Below are positions 43,841 through 57,200 of a stretch of DNA of 64,000 nt, in pieces. The stretch is from Montifringilla adamsi. Lineage: Eukaryota > Chordata > Aves > Passeriformes > Passeridae. The translations under genes were made by a program, and so were the position numbers. The DNA lies in assembly GCA_017590115.1 (NCBI GenBank), contig JAGGNK010013558.1:8165969-8229968 (forward strand). The letters run 5' to 3'. The notes below the pieces were generated by a model. That model had not been told where the DNA came from, ran no database searches, and saw nothing but the letters and a program-made list of their open reading frames with translations. Within the stretch, counting starts at the first letter, position 1. Each line of letters opens with the position of its first letter.

Positions 43841-46800
43841 ATTAGTATTTTTGTAAAACAGAACCTTTCTTTGTTTTTACCATCCTATTTCTATATTTCC
43901 ATTGCTACCAGTCACCACTTCAGATGAGACTGTACTGTTCTCATTTGGAGCTGGTATCTAATTACACATCACAGATCAGCTGCTAAAGAAGCATGCAAAG
44001 CTCATGAAGTATCAGTTCAGGAGTTGCTCCAAATAGAGAAGAGATTATGCAAGTTACTTTTCCCAAGGTGAATGACAGACATGCAGGAAGGCCTCGGTTT
44101 CTGTTGGCAGGAAGGACTGACTGACTGCTAGAACTCAGCCTCTGGAAGCTGGCAGAAGAGGAGATTCCATCCCGAGAGGTGCTAAGCTGCTGCTGCTGCT
44201 GCCAGGAGAGCAAAGAAGGCACAGGGCATCCCATGTGACATGGGAAACTTGAGGAGCAGCACAGGACACGGACCAGGTTGTTTCCAACAAAAGGAATCTT
44301 CTGTATGTAAACAAAGTTTAGTAGCAAAGTGTTGAGTCCAGGAAATCATTTCTGGTGAGGAGAATAAGCTTTCCTTCTGAGAGGAGTGCAATTACTTCTC
44401 TATTGTTTTCCCAGTTCCTCCACAATTTAGTCTTGGCTGTGTCTCCAGTGAGAAAGTACTACTTGGAACATAAAGGAATTTGAGAGAACACACAGAGGAA
44501 AACAAAAAACACGAGATGTCATTTTACATTTGATTTCAAAAAGTGAATTTAGCAGGCAAAAACATGTTAATAGCTATATGTTTTTGCTTTGAAAGGGACA
44601 ATTAGTAATGAAAGTAAGCAATGGAGGGCTTTGGTAGGAACTGCATGGAAAGGAAAACCCCTGTAAGTTAGAAAACAACAGGCTCTAACAGTAGAGCACC
44701 GGTTGGTTTATGCTTTCTATGTTTGTTCACTCTCCCAAATATTTAACACTGTGACCACAATTTCTGTATTTCTAAGAAAGAAAACTAAAATATTGCTGTT
44801 CCTACTGCATCACAGATCCTGATTTTCCAGACATGGGACAGGCTTCCTGTAGAAGTACCTCCAGTGTTTTAATTGATGCATTTTCACCAGGGAGAGCTGA
44901 TGCAACAAGAGGACAATCAAGCCCATGGTTCAACAGTTTCAGAAATAAGTATCTAAAATTAGGTGCCTAATTCCATAATTAGGAACTTGAGAAGAGGTGG
45001 ACTGGTTTTTAAAAGTACTGCAGGAGTGACAAATTCTGCTGAAGTAAAATTGAGCTAGAGGTGAGTTTTCCTTTAAAGATCATACTGTTTTATTTAAATG
45101 CCTGGTATTGTTACAGGCATATTGGACATCCTGGGTTGAAGGTTTGAACTTCCCTTTCTAAAGTACAACTCTATCAGCCTGTACCCAGAGCACAGACCTC
45201 TCATCATGTCGTACTCTAGAACATGAGTATATTCCATCCTGACAGACATTATTGTGTGAGTGTGTCTGGGGACTCAAAACAAGAAGATTAGAAAAATACA
45301 CTTTCCTCTCTTCAATCCTGAGGCAAGCCACAAATGTAACAGAGGCCTAAAAGGTGTTCCAAAGGCTGCTGGGGAGTAGCTGTGTGGAGGAACTTCTGCA
45401 AGGGTTGGGGATGAATACAGAACAAAACCTCCTCTGCAGCACCCACCAACAAGGTCCTTCTGCCTCCCAGACCAGTGTGGAATAAATCAAGGTGGGGAGC
45501 TCTGAAAGCACTGCCTAATGACACTCGTGGATCTTGGGATGACATAATGAGCCAGGTTACCTGAAAGCTGTAAGGATGGGAAATGCAGTGTGGCTGTTTC
45601 TAATGTATTTTTAAATCTTATTGGGTTGATGCTATTAAAAAACTTAAATCACGCTGTCAAATCAAGATCATTTAGGCTAAAATATTTACTCCTAAGTGCT
45701 GAAGCCAACAGTGTAGCACAAAGGTAGGCAGACACAAAGAGGACAATTGTCTCAGTCTGTCCTTGCTATTGGGCTTATAGGTATCTTGAGAAAGAATAAT
45801 AACAAACTCTTTTCCATTCAACTAGATGTCCTTATCTGTATAAGATAAGGGTTTATAATTACGTTTCAGTAACAGCTTGTAGGAATCTATTAGTTGTTGT
45901 GAATTCATAAATTCCTATAAGTACATAACTCATTTCTTTGCACCAGTTACTACTGGTGACAATTAAATGATAGTTGGTTCTTCGTAGGGGTTGTTTTAGC
46001 ATATTTCAAATTTGTTGCCTTGCATACTGTACCTTCCAGTCTATTCCTGATTGTCTTCCTCCTTTTGCAATATTCTCCCAGCTGCAGTGCCATTATACCA
46101 CATAGGTGGCAGCCATGTCAAAAGCAGTTGTGCCACATCATTTAACAGGCAGTAATTGTGTCCAGGAATCACAGGAATCTTGATCTGCTGCATCAGACAT
46201 CACTTCTTTGACAGCTAAAGCTGAAAAGACAATTGGGATGGAACCTAAAATACACTCTGTTTCAGGTTGCAGGGACAGCGCCAACAGCCTACAGTGCTGA
46301 AGAAAACACAGCCATATATTTATCTTGGTTTTCTGTTTCTTTTTAAACTTAATTTCTATATGAACAAGACTCATGAGACATCACTGTGTCATGCTGCCCC
46401 AAGTGAGGATATTTTAAAATCCAGTGGCTCATTTGAGACAAGTTTCACACGTAGTTACTGCTCACAAGAGAAATAAAGGCCTGGCACATTTCAGGAAAAG
46501 GCGATAGGGTGGCCCTGTTAAGGTTTCCACCAGGAAAGGGGCGGCCACCAAAATTCATGCACTGTTTGTGCCAGAGCCACTTTGTCCACACAGAGGACAA
46601 AGCTCTCACCTGTTCAGACAGTGAGGTTAAGCTACCATGAGACAGAAATGGATAAGAAACCTGGTTTGTCCCTGCTTGTGCTCCCAGAAGTATGTGTTGA
46701 TCTAGACTTGGCAGTGGGAGGGCTAAAGTTCTGTTTGTGTTTCTAAGCTAATCCTGCTTTTGTGTGATGTGTAATACAACCATGTGCTTTTTGGATATTT

Positions 46801-48679
46801 AAGTTGATGTTAAGCTTCTGAGGTCAGAGATTCATTTCAGTACTGTCATTGCTCTCATTAGATTTCCAAGTGTGTGTAAGCAAATTCCCGTGGTGGAAGC
46901 CCCTTATCCCATATTTTCTATGTGTATTCATGCAGTATTTATAATTTTTTTGTGACTGGGAGAAAAATTATGAGTTCAAGGACATTTTTAGCTATTTTAC
47001 CCAAACTAAGTCCACAAATTTGTTTGGGACTTTTATCATTATTTTGCTTTTATTATTATATGTGGAATATTGTATAATTAGATCTCTAGAATAATTTTGT
47101 GTTCTGCTTTTTTTCAGATCAATTATGTGTCTATGTGGTCAAAAGGGAAAAGTCCTTCATCTGAAGTGAAGCAGGACCTGAAGGATGTATCTCAGACATT
47201 CCCATGGCTCTCAGGGTCCAGGAATGCACTGACTCAGGAGTGGAAGCTGAACCTGAAGTCTCCCACATGGTCACATAGAGCAGCACTGCACACCAGATGT
47301 GGCTTTCTCTTGTCATATGCCTAAAACTTTTTTAATGATAAGTGGTTTTCAGGCTGGCAATTAATTTCCCTTGGCTTGAACTCCTAAGAACTAAAAGGTA
47401 ATGGGAAGCTAGCTGGCTCATTAATTAAAATGGAAAAAGTATTTTGAGATAGCATTTTCCTGGAAGTGGGGTCCATTTGTGTCTGATGAGCTGTTTTATA
47501 AAAAGTACCAAAGTGAGATTAAAATTTTTAAAACTATTAAAAAATAGTATGTGAAACTTAATGGCTAAATAGCTACAATTGTAATTAAATAGTAGAAAGG
47601 CAGATTTGGTTTTGGCTGTAAAACCAATATTAGAACAAGGTACAAACTAATTTGCAGTGTCCTACAGCAACAATTAGTGTCCTAAAGGATGTGACTTTTC
47701 ATTAGGATGACTAGGAGGATCTGACAGGTGGCTGAATCATGCTCACTGTAGTCACAATGAACTTCATCTACATGCACCCACAGTATTTATTGCTCAGTCA
47801 AATTCTTCCTTTTATAATTCTGGATTGCCACATGTGCAATTACATTGCATCCGGCAGAGAGCTCTGAGATCTGTAATTACCAAACACGTCCACAGCAGTC
47901 ACACAGCAACAGAAGTGACACTCATGTACTCACGAGTGTAAAATCAAAGCACTGCACCTCCCACTTGCCCATGACTGAACTGAGAGGTGTTTACTGCACA
48001 GTTTATTCTGTGAAGCACCCTCCCAGTGTAATGATACACAGCTGATAAATGAGAGCGGGAAATAGGTGCAGTTCATACAAACCAAGCAGTGCAGAACTGA
48101 GTTATTCTGGAACTTTACACTCTTTGCAATGCCTCCAGTGGATGCTCAGCTAGCTGTGAGAAGAGTGGCTATGCAGAGCCCAGATGTACACACATCTGCA
48201 GGGATCCTGGCACACCAGAAACAATCAGGAATTGGCTAGGCCTCGCACAGGAGTCAGAAGACTTGAGTATGTATAATTCACGTTGTTGTAGGGAGTGAGT
48301 GCCGCCCATAGGGCTCAGGCTATAAGATGGGGTGTTTGTAAACATCCTCAGTGGAAGGAATTACCGGAGTAATGACTAGAGATGTGGCAGTGTCTATGTA
48401 CATCCCACCTATGGGACCATCTAAAAGCACGAGAAACACTGTATTATTATCTCACGTCTTTCTGACTAACAGAGCTGTCCATGGGCCCTGCCCTGGCTGC
48501 AGTGCAGTCTCCAGGTGAGCTGTAGGTTGACATTCCAGCTCTTCTGCAGTACAGCTTCCCCTTTCAAGCAGTTCTTTCTGCTCTCTGGAGACCACTTTAG
48601 CCGGCCTAGATCTGTGCCCCTGGTGAAGGGGGATCCCCATCACCAGGGCAGTTTGTTTCCCCGTTCTCCGTGGTGCATT
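43841..48679. other. Intergenic DNA, no gene seen
   Basis: AT-rich with no convincing coding frame. A palindromic GATA pair lies at 45830-45850. GC content rises from about 48.5 kb towards the next CpG island. An AGGTGCCTAA-type word near 44965 recurs in inverted form near 55215-55250 and may mark diverged ancient repeats. Confidence 0.45.
45830..45850. promoter_or_regulatory. Palindromic GATA-site pair
   Basis: CCTTATCT (45830-45837) and AGATAAGG (45843-45850) are exact 8-base inverted copies around 5 bases, each holding a WGATAR GATA-factor site. Binding is inferred. Confidence 0.45.
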
Positions 48680-49763
48680 TAGCAGTGCGTCTACAGCGAT
48701 GGGGGGCTCGGGGCACGGCCTGGATGGGGGTCCGCACTCGGCAGCCCCGGTCCTGACCTGCTTTACTGGGCAAACCTGATGTGAGGGATGGCGCCGGCCC
48801 GTCCCTTTCAGTGAAACCTGAATTTCTGCTGGATTAAGGCGGTTGTGTAACCGCAGCCCAGCTGACTCCATTGTTCCTCTGCACAATGTTGTTATCGGCG
48901 TGAAGTGAGCGCCGAGCACGGCGCTGCCGGGCAGGGCGGGCGCGGGCAGCGCTGCCCCGGGGCAGGGACGGACCGAGCGGCGCTCCCAGCCCCGCAGCGC
49001 GGGCTGAGCGGGCGGGGGCTCCGCATGCCGCCCCGCGGGCACTTCGCACCTGCAGTGGCCGCTCTGCGGCCGCCCATACACACGTGCATTTAAGCCCCGG
49101 CGGCCGTGGGCTCGGGCTCCTGCAGGCACACGCGGGGCCAGCGTGGGAGACCCGTGCGGAGGCAGAGGGAAGGAGGGCCGGGCAGCGGCTGACGGCACTG
49201 CGGGAAAGGCGCGGTGAGGGGCGCGCCAGCCCCCGTCGGAGCCGGTGAGTGAGCGAGGGGCCGCTCCCCTGCCCGGGGAGGGAGCCTGACTGCCAAAGCA
49301 CTCGGCGGGGAGGGGGCTTAGGGGCGAAGGGACGGTGACGTTCGCGCAAACCCATAAACCCAGCGGCGCCGTTTGCAGTGCAGGGGACGGGTGTCCCCAG
49401 GCAGCGGGGACCGCGCTCCGGGCGGGCCCGGACCGTGCCGAGCCGTGCCGCGCTCTGTTGCTGTGACAACCGAGCTGCTCGACGGCGGGCGGCGGCGCGG
49501 GGCATTGGCCGCCGCGCGGCACGTGGGGCGGCTGTGGGCCGGGCAGACCCGCCCGGGGGCGGGATGAGCGCGGCGCGGGGCGGGCGCAGCGGGGCCCGCG
49601 GTGGGGCGGGCGGGGGGCCGCTCGCTGCCTTCCTCGGGGCAGGCAGGCAGGCGGGCAGGAGGGAGGGGACTCCGGCAGGGGCTGCCGTCGCCCGGGGCCG
49701 CGGTGACTCAGAGCCGGGGGTGAGCCGAGGTCTGTTGTTGTGGGATTTTTTTCCCCGGCAGGT

Positions 49764-49771
49764 TATAAATA
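49764..49771 (+). promoter_or_regulatory. TATA-like box of the ATOSA promoter
   Basis: TATAAATA, isolated in GC-rich promoter DNA, predicts initiation about 25-32 bases downstream. Confidence 0.45.
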
Positions 49772-50104
49772 GCCCCGCGCGGCGCCGTGTCACGGAAGGA
49801 CACCCTGGCCGGGCGCGGGCAGAGGCCGCCGGCGCGCAGCCTCCCCCCTGCGCCGCCCCGGCTCGCTCTGTCCTGCCCGCCGTCGGGCTGTGATGTGTGT
49901 GCCCCGCTCGGCGGGAGGCGGGGAGTGCCCGGCGGAGAGGAGGGGAGTTAGTCAGCGGCGAGGAGGAGGAGGAGGCAGGGCCGGAGGCAGAGCCATGGAG
50001 AGCAGCGCTGGGCGGGCGGGGCGGCCTGTGTGACCGGGGCGCATCGCGGGGGCACGGCCCGGCAGCCCGGGCGGCAGCGGCGGGGCCGGGGATGAAGGTG
50101 CGGC

Positions 50105-50110
50105 NNNNNN
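50105..50110. other. Assembly gap (6 N)
   Basis: Six undetermined bases in the GC-rich first exon of ATOSA. The number of N may not reflect true length, so reading frame across it is unreliable. Confidence 0.95.
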
Positions 50111-50220
50111 GCTCCCGGGGCGCGAGTGACACCGCTGGCCGGGGCAGCGACAGCCCGGCTCCGCGGGGACAGCGGCACAGCACCTCGGCCCTGTCAGACC
50201 TCGCTGAGGCAGCGGGGAAG

Positions 50221-50236
50221 ATGAAGCCGGAACGAG
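50221..50236 (+). CDS. ATOSA: ATOSA (FAM214A) first coding exon, partial gene
   Basis: ATG at 50221 encodes M-K-P-E-R plus the first base (G) of codon 6, then a GTAAAC splice donor at 50237. From memory, vertebrate ATOSA/FAM214A proteins start MKPDRD, so the split sixth codon (G/AT, Asp) and a conservative D-to-E change fit well. The ATG has A at -3. ATOSA lies next to ONECUT1 in the same orientation in human, which supports the call. The protein is a conserved nuclear-type factor with DUF4210 and a C-terminal chromosome-segregation-like domain; its Drosophila homologue atossa regulates metabolic gene expression in macrophages. All further exons lie beyond the window. Only 16 coding bases are visible, so the identification depends on synteny and the start motif. 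Confidence 0.7.
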
Positions 50237-51166
50237 GTAAACGGCTTATCGGTACATTTCTTTTTGTTTGTTTTGTCTGTAGGATTGGAAGTAGCCCGGT
50301 GGTTGGCTTCGTTGTTATCGCTCTATTTCCTTACCCCCTCCCCTGTCATTTTGGGGGGTGGGAAAGGATCCAGATACTCGGGCTCAGCTCGGGAAATGCC
50401 AGTGGGAGTGGGATGCGGAAGGTGCCCCGCGAAGGGGGTTCCAGCCCCATGTCCTGCCTGCCCTTCGTCTTTCCATTGTCTTGGCTGGATGGAAGAGACA
50501 AACGCCGTAGCGAAGTGCTTTTGCTGTGGGAATGCTGCAGTTCGTGTGTCAGACACGGCCGGCTCGTTAGCACGGTCCTGCAGTGCTGAGGCGAGAGTCG
50601 GTCAAAGGCAAATCGGGCATCGACAGACAAAGCCAGCAGATGTACAGAGATATCCAAATATAGCTGAAAAACACCCTGAAAATAACCATAACTTACATCT
50701 GTGTTGTTTTATAAACTGACAGTGCTTTTTTTCCCCTAGTTATAATGGAGGTATTTCATAACAAGCATGGTGAAATAGAAATTTTTCACGATTATTTGGT
50801 TACATCTTTTCGGATTACTGACATCTGGTTTTACAGAAAAATCAAGACGGCAGTCTACGTATATGTTTATAACACTTGAGCTCTTTTGCCGTATAGCAAC
50901 AGCTGCTGGTGCCCCTAGAGTTGGAAATATGTCATGACTTCTATTTTGATCCACAGGAGCAGTGATTATTGATTCGTGTTAAAGCAAGATATTTTTTTAA
51001 AGAAAATCTGAGAAGTGCTCATCGTAGTATTATGAATGTTAATTAAAAGCAATAATCCATGTTTCCTAAAGTTTTGATGATTCTATTGATAATCTGGTTG
51101 CTTTTAGTTTAAAAAACATGTTCTATTTCTCTTATAATCACTTTGGTGTTTTGAAAAACACTTTTA

Positions 51167-51211
51167 TATAGCTCAGATATTCGTATTATATAGCTCAGAT
51201 ACTCGTATTAA
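51167..51211. repeat. 22-bp tandem duplication
   Basis: TATAGCTCAGATATTCGTAT and a copy with one substitution follow each other directly. Confidence 0.8.
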
Positions 51212-54200
51212 ATGCTAACACTTACATGACATACACATCCTAATTAGGTTTGTTAATGACATGTTTGCTAATAGCGACACTGCATACATGACCACTCTTA
51301 GGTGGCTTTCTTGTTTGTGTGTGCTGCAAGGATTATATGGTGTGATGATAGCACAGATAGTACAGAAGCAATCATAAATTAATGGGGTTTAAGTACTATG
51401 GTTTTGAAATGGGCCTTTCTCATTGCTTTCCTCCTTGTTTCTTAACTGCTTCAACCTTCACACTATCTACTGCAGGGAGGCTGGTTGTTTGTAGGATCTT
51501 TAGATTTTAATACCAGACACTGAAGTTTGAAAACTATTTACTGTCAGGGTGAAATTATATTTCAAAATAGCCAGGTAAAACCCAAGTCAGTATTTGCAGC
51601 TTTAATATGTTCTAATCTAGCAGTTCAATGTCTACATGACCTTTGTATATTCTTTTCTTTAATTTTAGGCAGAAGGAGTTAGAACACTTCAAACATTTTC
51701 AGTTGCTGTATGATAAGTGATCAGATACCTTTTTTAACCAATCTGGTGTACAAGGAACCAAATTTGTACAGAAAGCAAATTATTAGGTTGCTGGGGTATT
51801 TTTTGTGTGGTTTTTTTTTTTTTCTTTTTTTTCCCTGTAAGCTGGGAGATAATAAATTGAGATTCTTATACAGTGTACAGTGTTTACCACAAACTGGGCA
51901 AAATCCTTCAGAAGTTATGTCTTGAAATTCTTCTAAGATAATTAACAAAAGTCTTGAAATAAATCATGGATCTTACCAAACATGGGAGGGTATCTCCAGC
52001 CATTTTAGTGGATCCCTCCAGCTTAACTGTGTGCTAATACAGTAGAGCAATACCATGCACAAAGGGGGTTGTGAAAGTGCTGCCTAAATGCCACGTGCAG
52101 CCCGCAGAGACTCTTAGGAGGCACGAATCATGCAAATGTTTACATGTGCTGCTTTCTGCATAGCAGCTGTACCACAGGACACAAGCAGTCAAGTGTGCAG
52201 TCACCTGCTTCCAATCGTCGCAGATTAATAGCAAAGGGCAGAGGAGAAGCAGACCACTCAGCTTGCCACAGGTTTCACTGCTCTGCAGAGCCTCAAAATC
52301 CTGAGAAGACTGTAAGTTCACACCCAAGTAAAGCAAAAAGAAGCAGACTTTAAACAGGCTTGCAATGTGTTGGCTTTTTTGTTGTTGTTGTTGTTCTCAC
52401 AAATAATGATATCAGAATCAATTTGGAGCAGAGGGATGCAGTTCTTGTTAGAATTTAACTCAGCACTGCACTGAAGATTGTAATGCCCAGGCACATTGGG
52501 AGAGGTGTGATGTAGCCTTGGCTGAACTACCAGTAAGGTTCTTGTTATCCCCAGCAAAGATGGATGATGCAGGAGAAGAAAGAGGAGATGTAAATGTACA
52601 GCTGTTTTTATCAGTGGGAAGTGCTACAGAATGTTTAAATTTAAGGAGGTGAGAGGGATGGACAGAAATGAAGAAAACATGGGAATTTGACCCTAAGGTA
52701 CTTAGCTATCTCTGTAGGAGGGAAAGTTGGAAAATTTGCAGCTATAGATATGTAATGTGTGAGAGCACTATGGAGGGGATGGAATATGGAGCTCTGCATA
52801 GCAAACCTGCAGAGCAGTTTTGTGCGTGAGGGAGAGCAGGAAGAGAGCTTCGAAAGTGCAGGTAAGAATCTGGACTTATCCCTTTGCCATGCAAAGGCAC
52901 AGGGCATTCCCAGGAGGTATCTCATGAGCATCACTCAGGACATGGCCATCAGGTGGGGTTTGAGTGTGGGAGGACAGTGGCTGCTCTGAGCACATTCCCA
53001 GAACTATCTGTCCTGGCTCTGGGGAACGCAGTAACTCAAGTACTGACGGCTGCTGCTCAGCTTTACCTTCCCTGTGCTGCTGTTCTTAAAGTGAACTGTT
53101 GAAGCATCTTGAAATACAGTGGTCATGGTTCTTCAGCTGAGGCTCCACTGGTGCCAGGGAGAAGAATTATTTATCCCCCTTTCTTACATACAATGTTTTG
53201 GGAGTGATGTTTGAGTTTGGGGTTAGTTTTGGTTGTTTCTTGGGGTTTTTTTTTCTTTCTGCAGTAACAACATATCAGGTTACCTGGCTTTGATCCATGA
53301 TATCATCACGATTTGGTTTCTGCAGTACAGCTGCCTAGTCAGCTGCTTCGTGCTGCATGTTTGGACGGACGGCTGTTTCCTTTCTCGAGTACAGAGCTTT
53401 GCTCTTGCTTCTATTGAACTTCGTTCTAATGACTTCTGGTCGCTTCGGCAGTTTATTGAGTTTGGAAGACAGAATAAGGCTTCGTAGCAGAGTGCTTGCA
53501 AAGTTTTCCAGCTCAGCTTTGTTCATAAACTCTATAAACACACTGTTTCACCATCAGCATTAATGAAAACATTGCATAATGTCAGGGTGATAGCTTGCTG
53601 CCAAACTCAGAAGGCTTGTTATGTACTCTTAGAGTACACTTGGTGCACAACTGGAAAACATCTTGTGGTTTAGATGAATCTAGAGTATAGTCATATTTTA
53701 CTGTGGAAATGTTACAAGACATCAAAAGTTTTGCTATAGTCTAAATAGCTGGGAGTTATTGCTCCTTCCTCCTCCCTCCCCCTCACGGCATGAATGATCA
53801 GTTAAAGGAGGAGGACAGGCTTGTTTGTCTCTAAATGCATGCTGGCTGGTTTTTATCACCTTATTCTAGTCTTTTCTTACTTTCTTATTGCCTTGCTTTG
53901 TTTATTCCTCTATGTGTGTTCTCTGTGTAGAGACTATTTTGTTTTCACTTACAAATTAAACAAAAAGCAGTCCTTTCTTACTTTTTGAAGCATTAATTCC
54001 CTCCTTGAGATTATCCTAATTTACAGAAATTACTTTCTGTCTACAAGAGAGGAACAAGCAGACTGAAGATTGCTTTTTGTCTTCTTCCTTCTTTGCAAGT
54101 CAAACTTGGATATGTGCCTCAGGGTCTGTTTGTAGTAACTGGGTTAAGGAACTTCTGCCACATTACTTGGTGGGTTGGTGTGGAAAGAGGTAACTCTTGG

Positions 54201-57200
54201 TTCAGCAAAAGTCTGTTTACTGCCTCTTGTGGGAAACATAGCTGAGGCATTTTGGGATCTATCTGTGGGGAAAGCTGGAGGAGAGATTAATGAAGAGTTG
54301 ATGGAATTTAGATTCTTAGGAGGAAGGACGAGGCATGGGACTCGGGGGAAGTGAGCTGAACCAGTGTGTTCAGTTGTGGAGTTGGTTGTTAATTTAGGAG
54401 ATGTGGGTAAGGCCCTTGTTTTTATAAGCATAAAATATGCCCTATATTAACTGGGGAAGATGTTATGGAAAACTTCAGCAAAAATGATGTGCTGCAGAGT
54501 AGGAAGTGAAAATATATATTGAAAAAAGATGAGCTGTTTTAGTGTCCTATATTGAACCGTGATACAGACACTTTAATTTTGTAGTATCTTCTCAGTGAAA
54601 TGTCACAAAGCACTTAAACTTTTCCACGGCAGAATGATGCAGCCAGTCAACAAAGCAATAAACTGGAAATGAGCTGCTTCCTGCTCGCTGGAGTTGTCAC
54701 TGCAAAGGCGTCCGGGCAATGCTCGGGGCTGGGTTGCCACGGGTAAGTGCAGGTTGGGTGCTGATGAGCTGGGCTGACGCTGTGCCTGCCCCAGGAAGCC
54801 CCCGGGCAAGCAGGGCACGTGTGGCCAGCTGCGTGTGCCCCGGGAGCCTGCTCCTGCTGCCTGCACGGCTGTCACATTAAACCTGCTTGTTCTCGGAAAG
54901 AAAGAGCACCTAAAACTGTTCGGGGTAAAAACCCCACCGCCCCAAGCAAACTGACAGGGACTGCACTCAGATTCCCTTTATGGGGCATGGAGCCATCCAG
55001 CTCTCATCTTTGGGGAGAGCAGATTTGTCCTGATAGATAATATATAGATACAGGATATGAGTGAGCAGGAACAGGAGCCTTTTCTTTTTAATTGAGGGTG
55101 GAGTCTAGATGCTTTCAATACAGTTCTGTCCTTGCACCTGAGAAATGGCAGTATCAACTCTCTTTTTATTAAATTTCTACCTCAGACATTTAACTTGGAA
55201 GAATTCTTAGCTTTTAGGTGCTTAACTTTTTAAAAATGTTAGGCACCAAAAAATTCCAAGTATATTTATTTGTAGAATGGAAAATCTCAGGTTTTAATTT
55301 GAAATGCCAGTTTTTCTTACCTGTTCTGCAGTTTGTACCTAGCTATTGACAGCAAGAAACGTCTTCCTGTTGTAAAAGTATTTATTGGGTTGGAAGGGTG
55401 CTTTTATCATTGTTCAGCAATGAGAGTTCTTCATGGCATACCTGTTCCTCAGAGAGAACCATCCCGGTAACAACTTTGCCTTTTTTTTTTTGTAGTTTGC
55501 TTGGTGTTGTCCATATTAGCTGGCTTTAGCTGTTGCTAAAAGAGATGCTGCTGGAGTGGCATTTTGGTGGATATTTTGGGGATTGTGGATATGCCAAGCC
55601 ATAGGCTTAGAATATATAAATTGACCCTTCTGACCATATTCTTTACTTGCTGCAGTGAGAAACTTTGGCATGTCAGTTCAGATCCCTGGGGTGAAACATA
55701 TTAGGTTGGACTTTGCTGTTAAGGGCAGTGTTGACATTATCATTGGATCTGAGGTCTGCCAGCTTCTAAATGTTTTTAAAAATAAGCTAACATTTATAAA
55801 TACAGATTCTCATGAGAGACAAGAGTTTGCTGCCAAATGAAATTCTACTTATTAAAATTGGAAGTCTTCTGTGAAAACAGAGTAACTGATGAGAACAAAC
55901 CATCTATATGACATTTGAAACGAACTTGCTCTGTCTGCCTCACTGTTTATAAAATGTTTCTTTGGTATTTTCATGGACTTCTACTAATAGCAGCCATTTA
56001 CTGGTGGAGAAATAGCCATAACCTTTTATCTTTTCAGCAATGAGTTTAAGGTAGCAGTCGAGCTATTCTTTTAGTCCATAAGGTCTTGCAGTTTAACTCT
56101 AAATATAGTAGTAGTTATTGTCTCCATTCCAATGTAATACTGGTTAAAGTATGTTTTTTAGATTTTTGAAAGTGTCTCACTTAATTGTCTTTCAAGGAGG
56201 TGGTAAATTGTTCAGTCTTTGCAGGTCATTTAAATGTAATGTTTAGACAGAAGCCAATTTTAAGTTAAAATTGTTTTAGAAGAACATGTACAATTGCCTG
56301 GTTACCTTTGTACTACCCAGTACTAAAACTTCATGTATAAGTAGGTAATTAAGGATGAATGCAAATACAGAAGAGTGCCTCTTGGACCTGGGTAGGTAGC
56401 TGGACTTTGGAAGACTTCACTTTCATTACCTATTCCTGTTTCTGCTGGTCTCGTGCAGGGTGGCATGAGTGTAGCTACAAGCACATGGCTGAAGCCATGT
56501 GAGTTATTCTTGCTCTGCAATCAGAGCTGTACTGAGATTGGAAGAGTTTTTTTTTTTTTTTTTTTTTACAAAGGCTACTTGTAAACAGTATAATTGAGTG
56601 GTAAGTCATGGAAATTCTCCATCTTTTCTTAACAATTCACAGTTAATCTGACCAAGTCAAAACCAGCTCACTTGTACTAATACTTTTCCTTCTATGTTAA
56701 ATGGGCTTGACTAGTTCTTTGGCTAGCGATTTTTCATGCTAGCTTTGGGACCAAAGCTGGTTCAAGTTGCTGTCTGGGATGGTATTACAACGTCACATTG
56801 ACTCAAAATGCAAAGATGTAATAAGGTAGCATGAGGATGTTCTTGGGGATAATTTGGAGAGGGAGCTGTGTGTGAGGCAGATGGGAGGGAAGCACTCTGC
56901 ATACATGAAATACTAATGACATTTCACATCTGTGCTGGTTGCACGAGTCCTTATAATGAATAAAAGCAAATAAAATAGCCTCTCTGAGATATCTCCAGAA
57001 GAACTTTGTTTCTTCAGGAGTCGTAAGGGGAGTTTTTCCCCCCACCCGTACACATTTATTTTGGTGTGACCACTTTTCTTTACAGGCATGCAGTCTCTCT
57101 CTGTGCAGGTATGTAGTACCAGTAACTATAGGGCAGCTAAGCTTCCCTCTTAGCAGTGATCAATGTGTTTCCCAAACCTATTGGCTTTTTCTAAGGAAAA

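Larger units (their letters stand above)
48680..50236 (+). promoter_or_regulatory. ATOSA: CpG-island promoter and 5' leader of ATOSA
   Basis: About 1.5 kb of CpG-dense DNA stands alone in AT-rich surroundings. It has an inverted CCAAT word (ATTGG, 49504-49508), an AP-1-type TGACTCA (49704-49710), many GC boxes, and TATAAATA at 49764-49771. A start near 49,795 would give a leader of about 425 bases before the ATG at 50221. A short uORF in a good context (ATG 49995, GCCATGG; stop ending 50033) lies in that leader. Six undetermined bases (50105-50110) mark a small gap. Long minus-strand frames here are judged compositional. Confidence 0.7.

Noticed and set aside
48452..50183. Long minus-strand open frames (356 and 449 codons) over the second CpG island
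   Set aside because: They are Pro/Arg/Ala/Ser-rich translations of CpG-dense DNA with few stop codons. One crosses the N gap, no family is recognisable, and overlapping long frames exist on both strands.
55655..55840. 61-codon frame with protein-like composition after a TTGCTGCAG acceptor-like word
   Set aside because: Too short. It does not resemble the expected ATOSA continuation (TLDEYFEYD-type) or any family I recognise.
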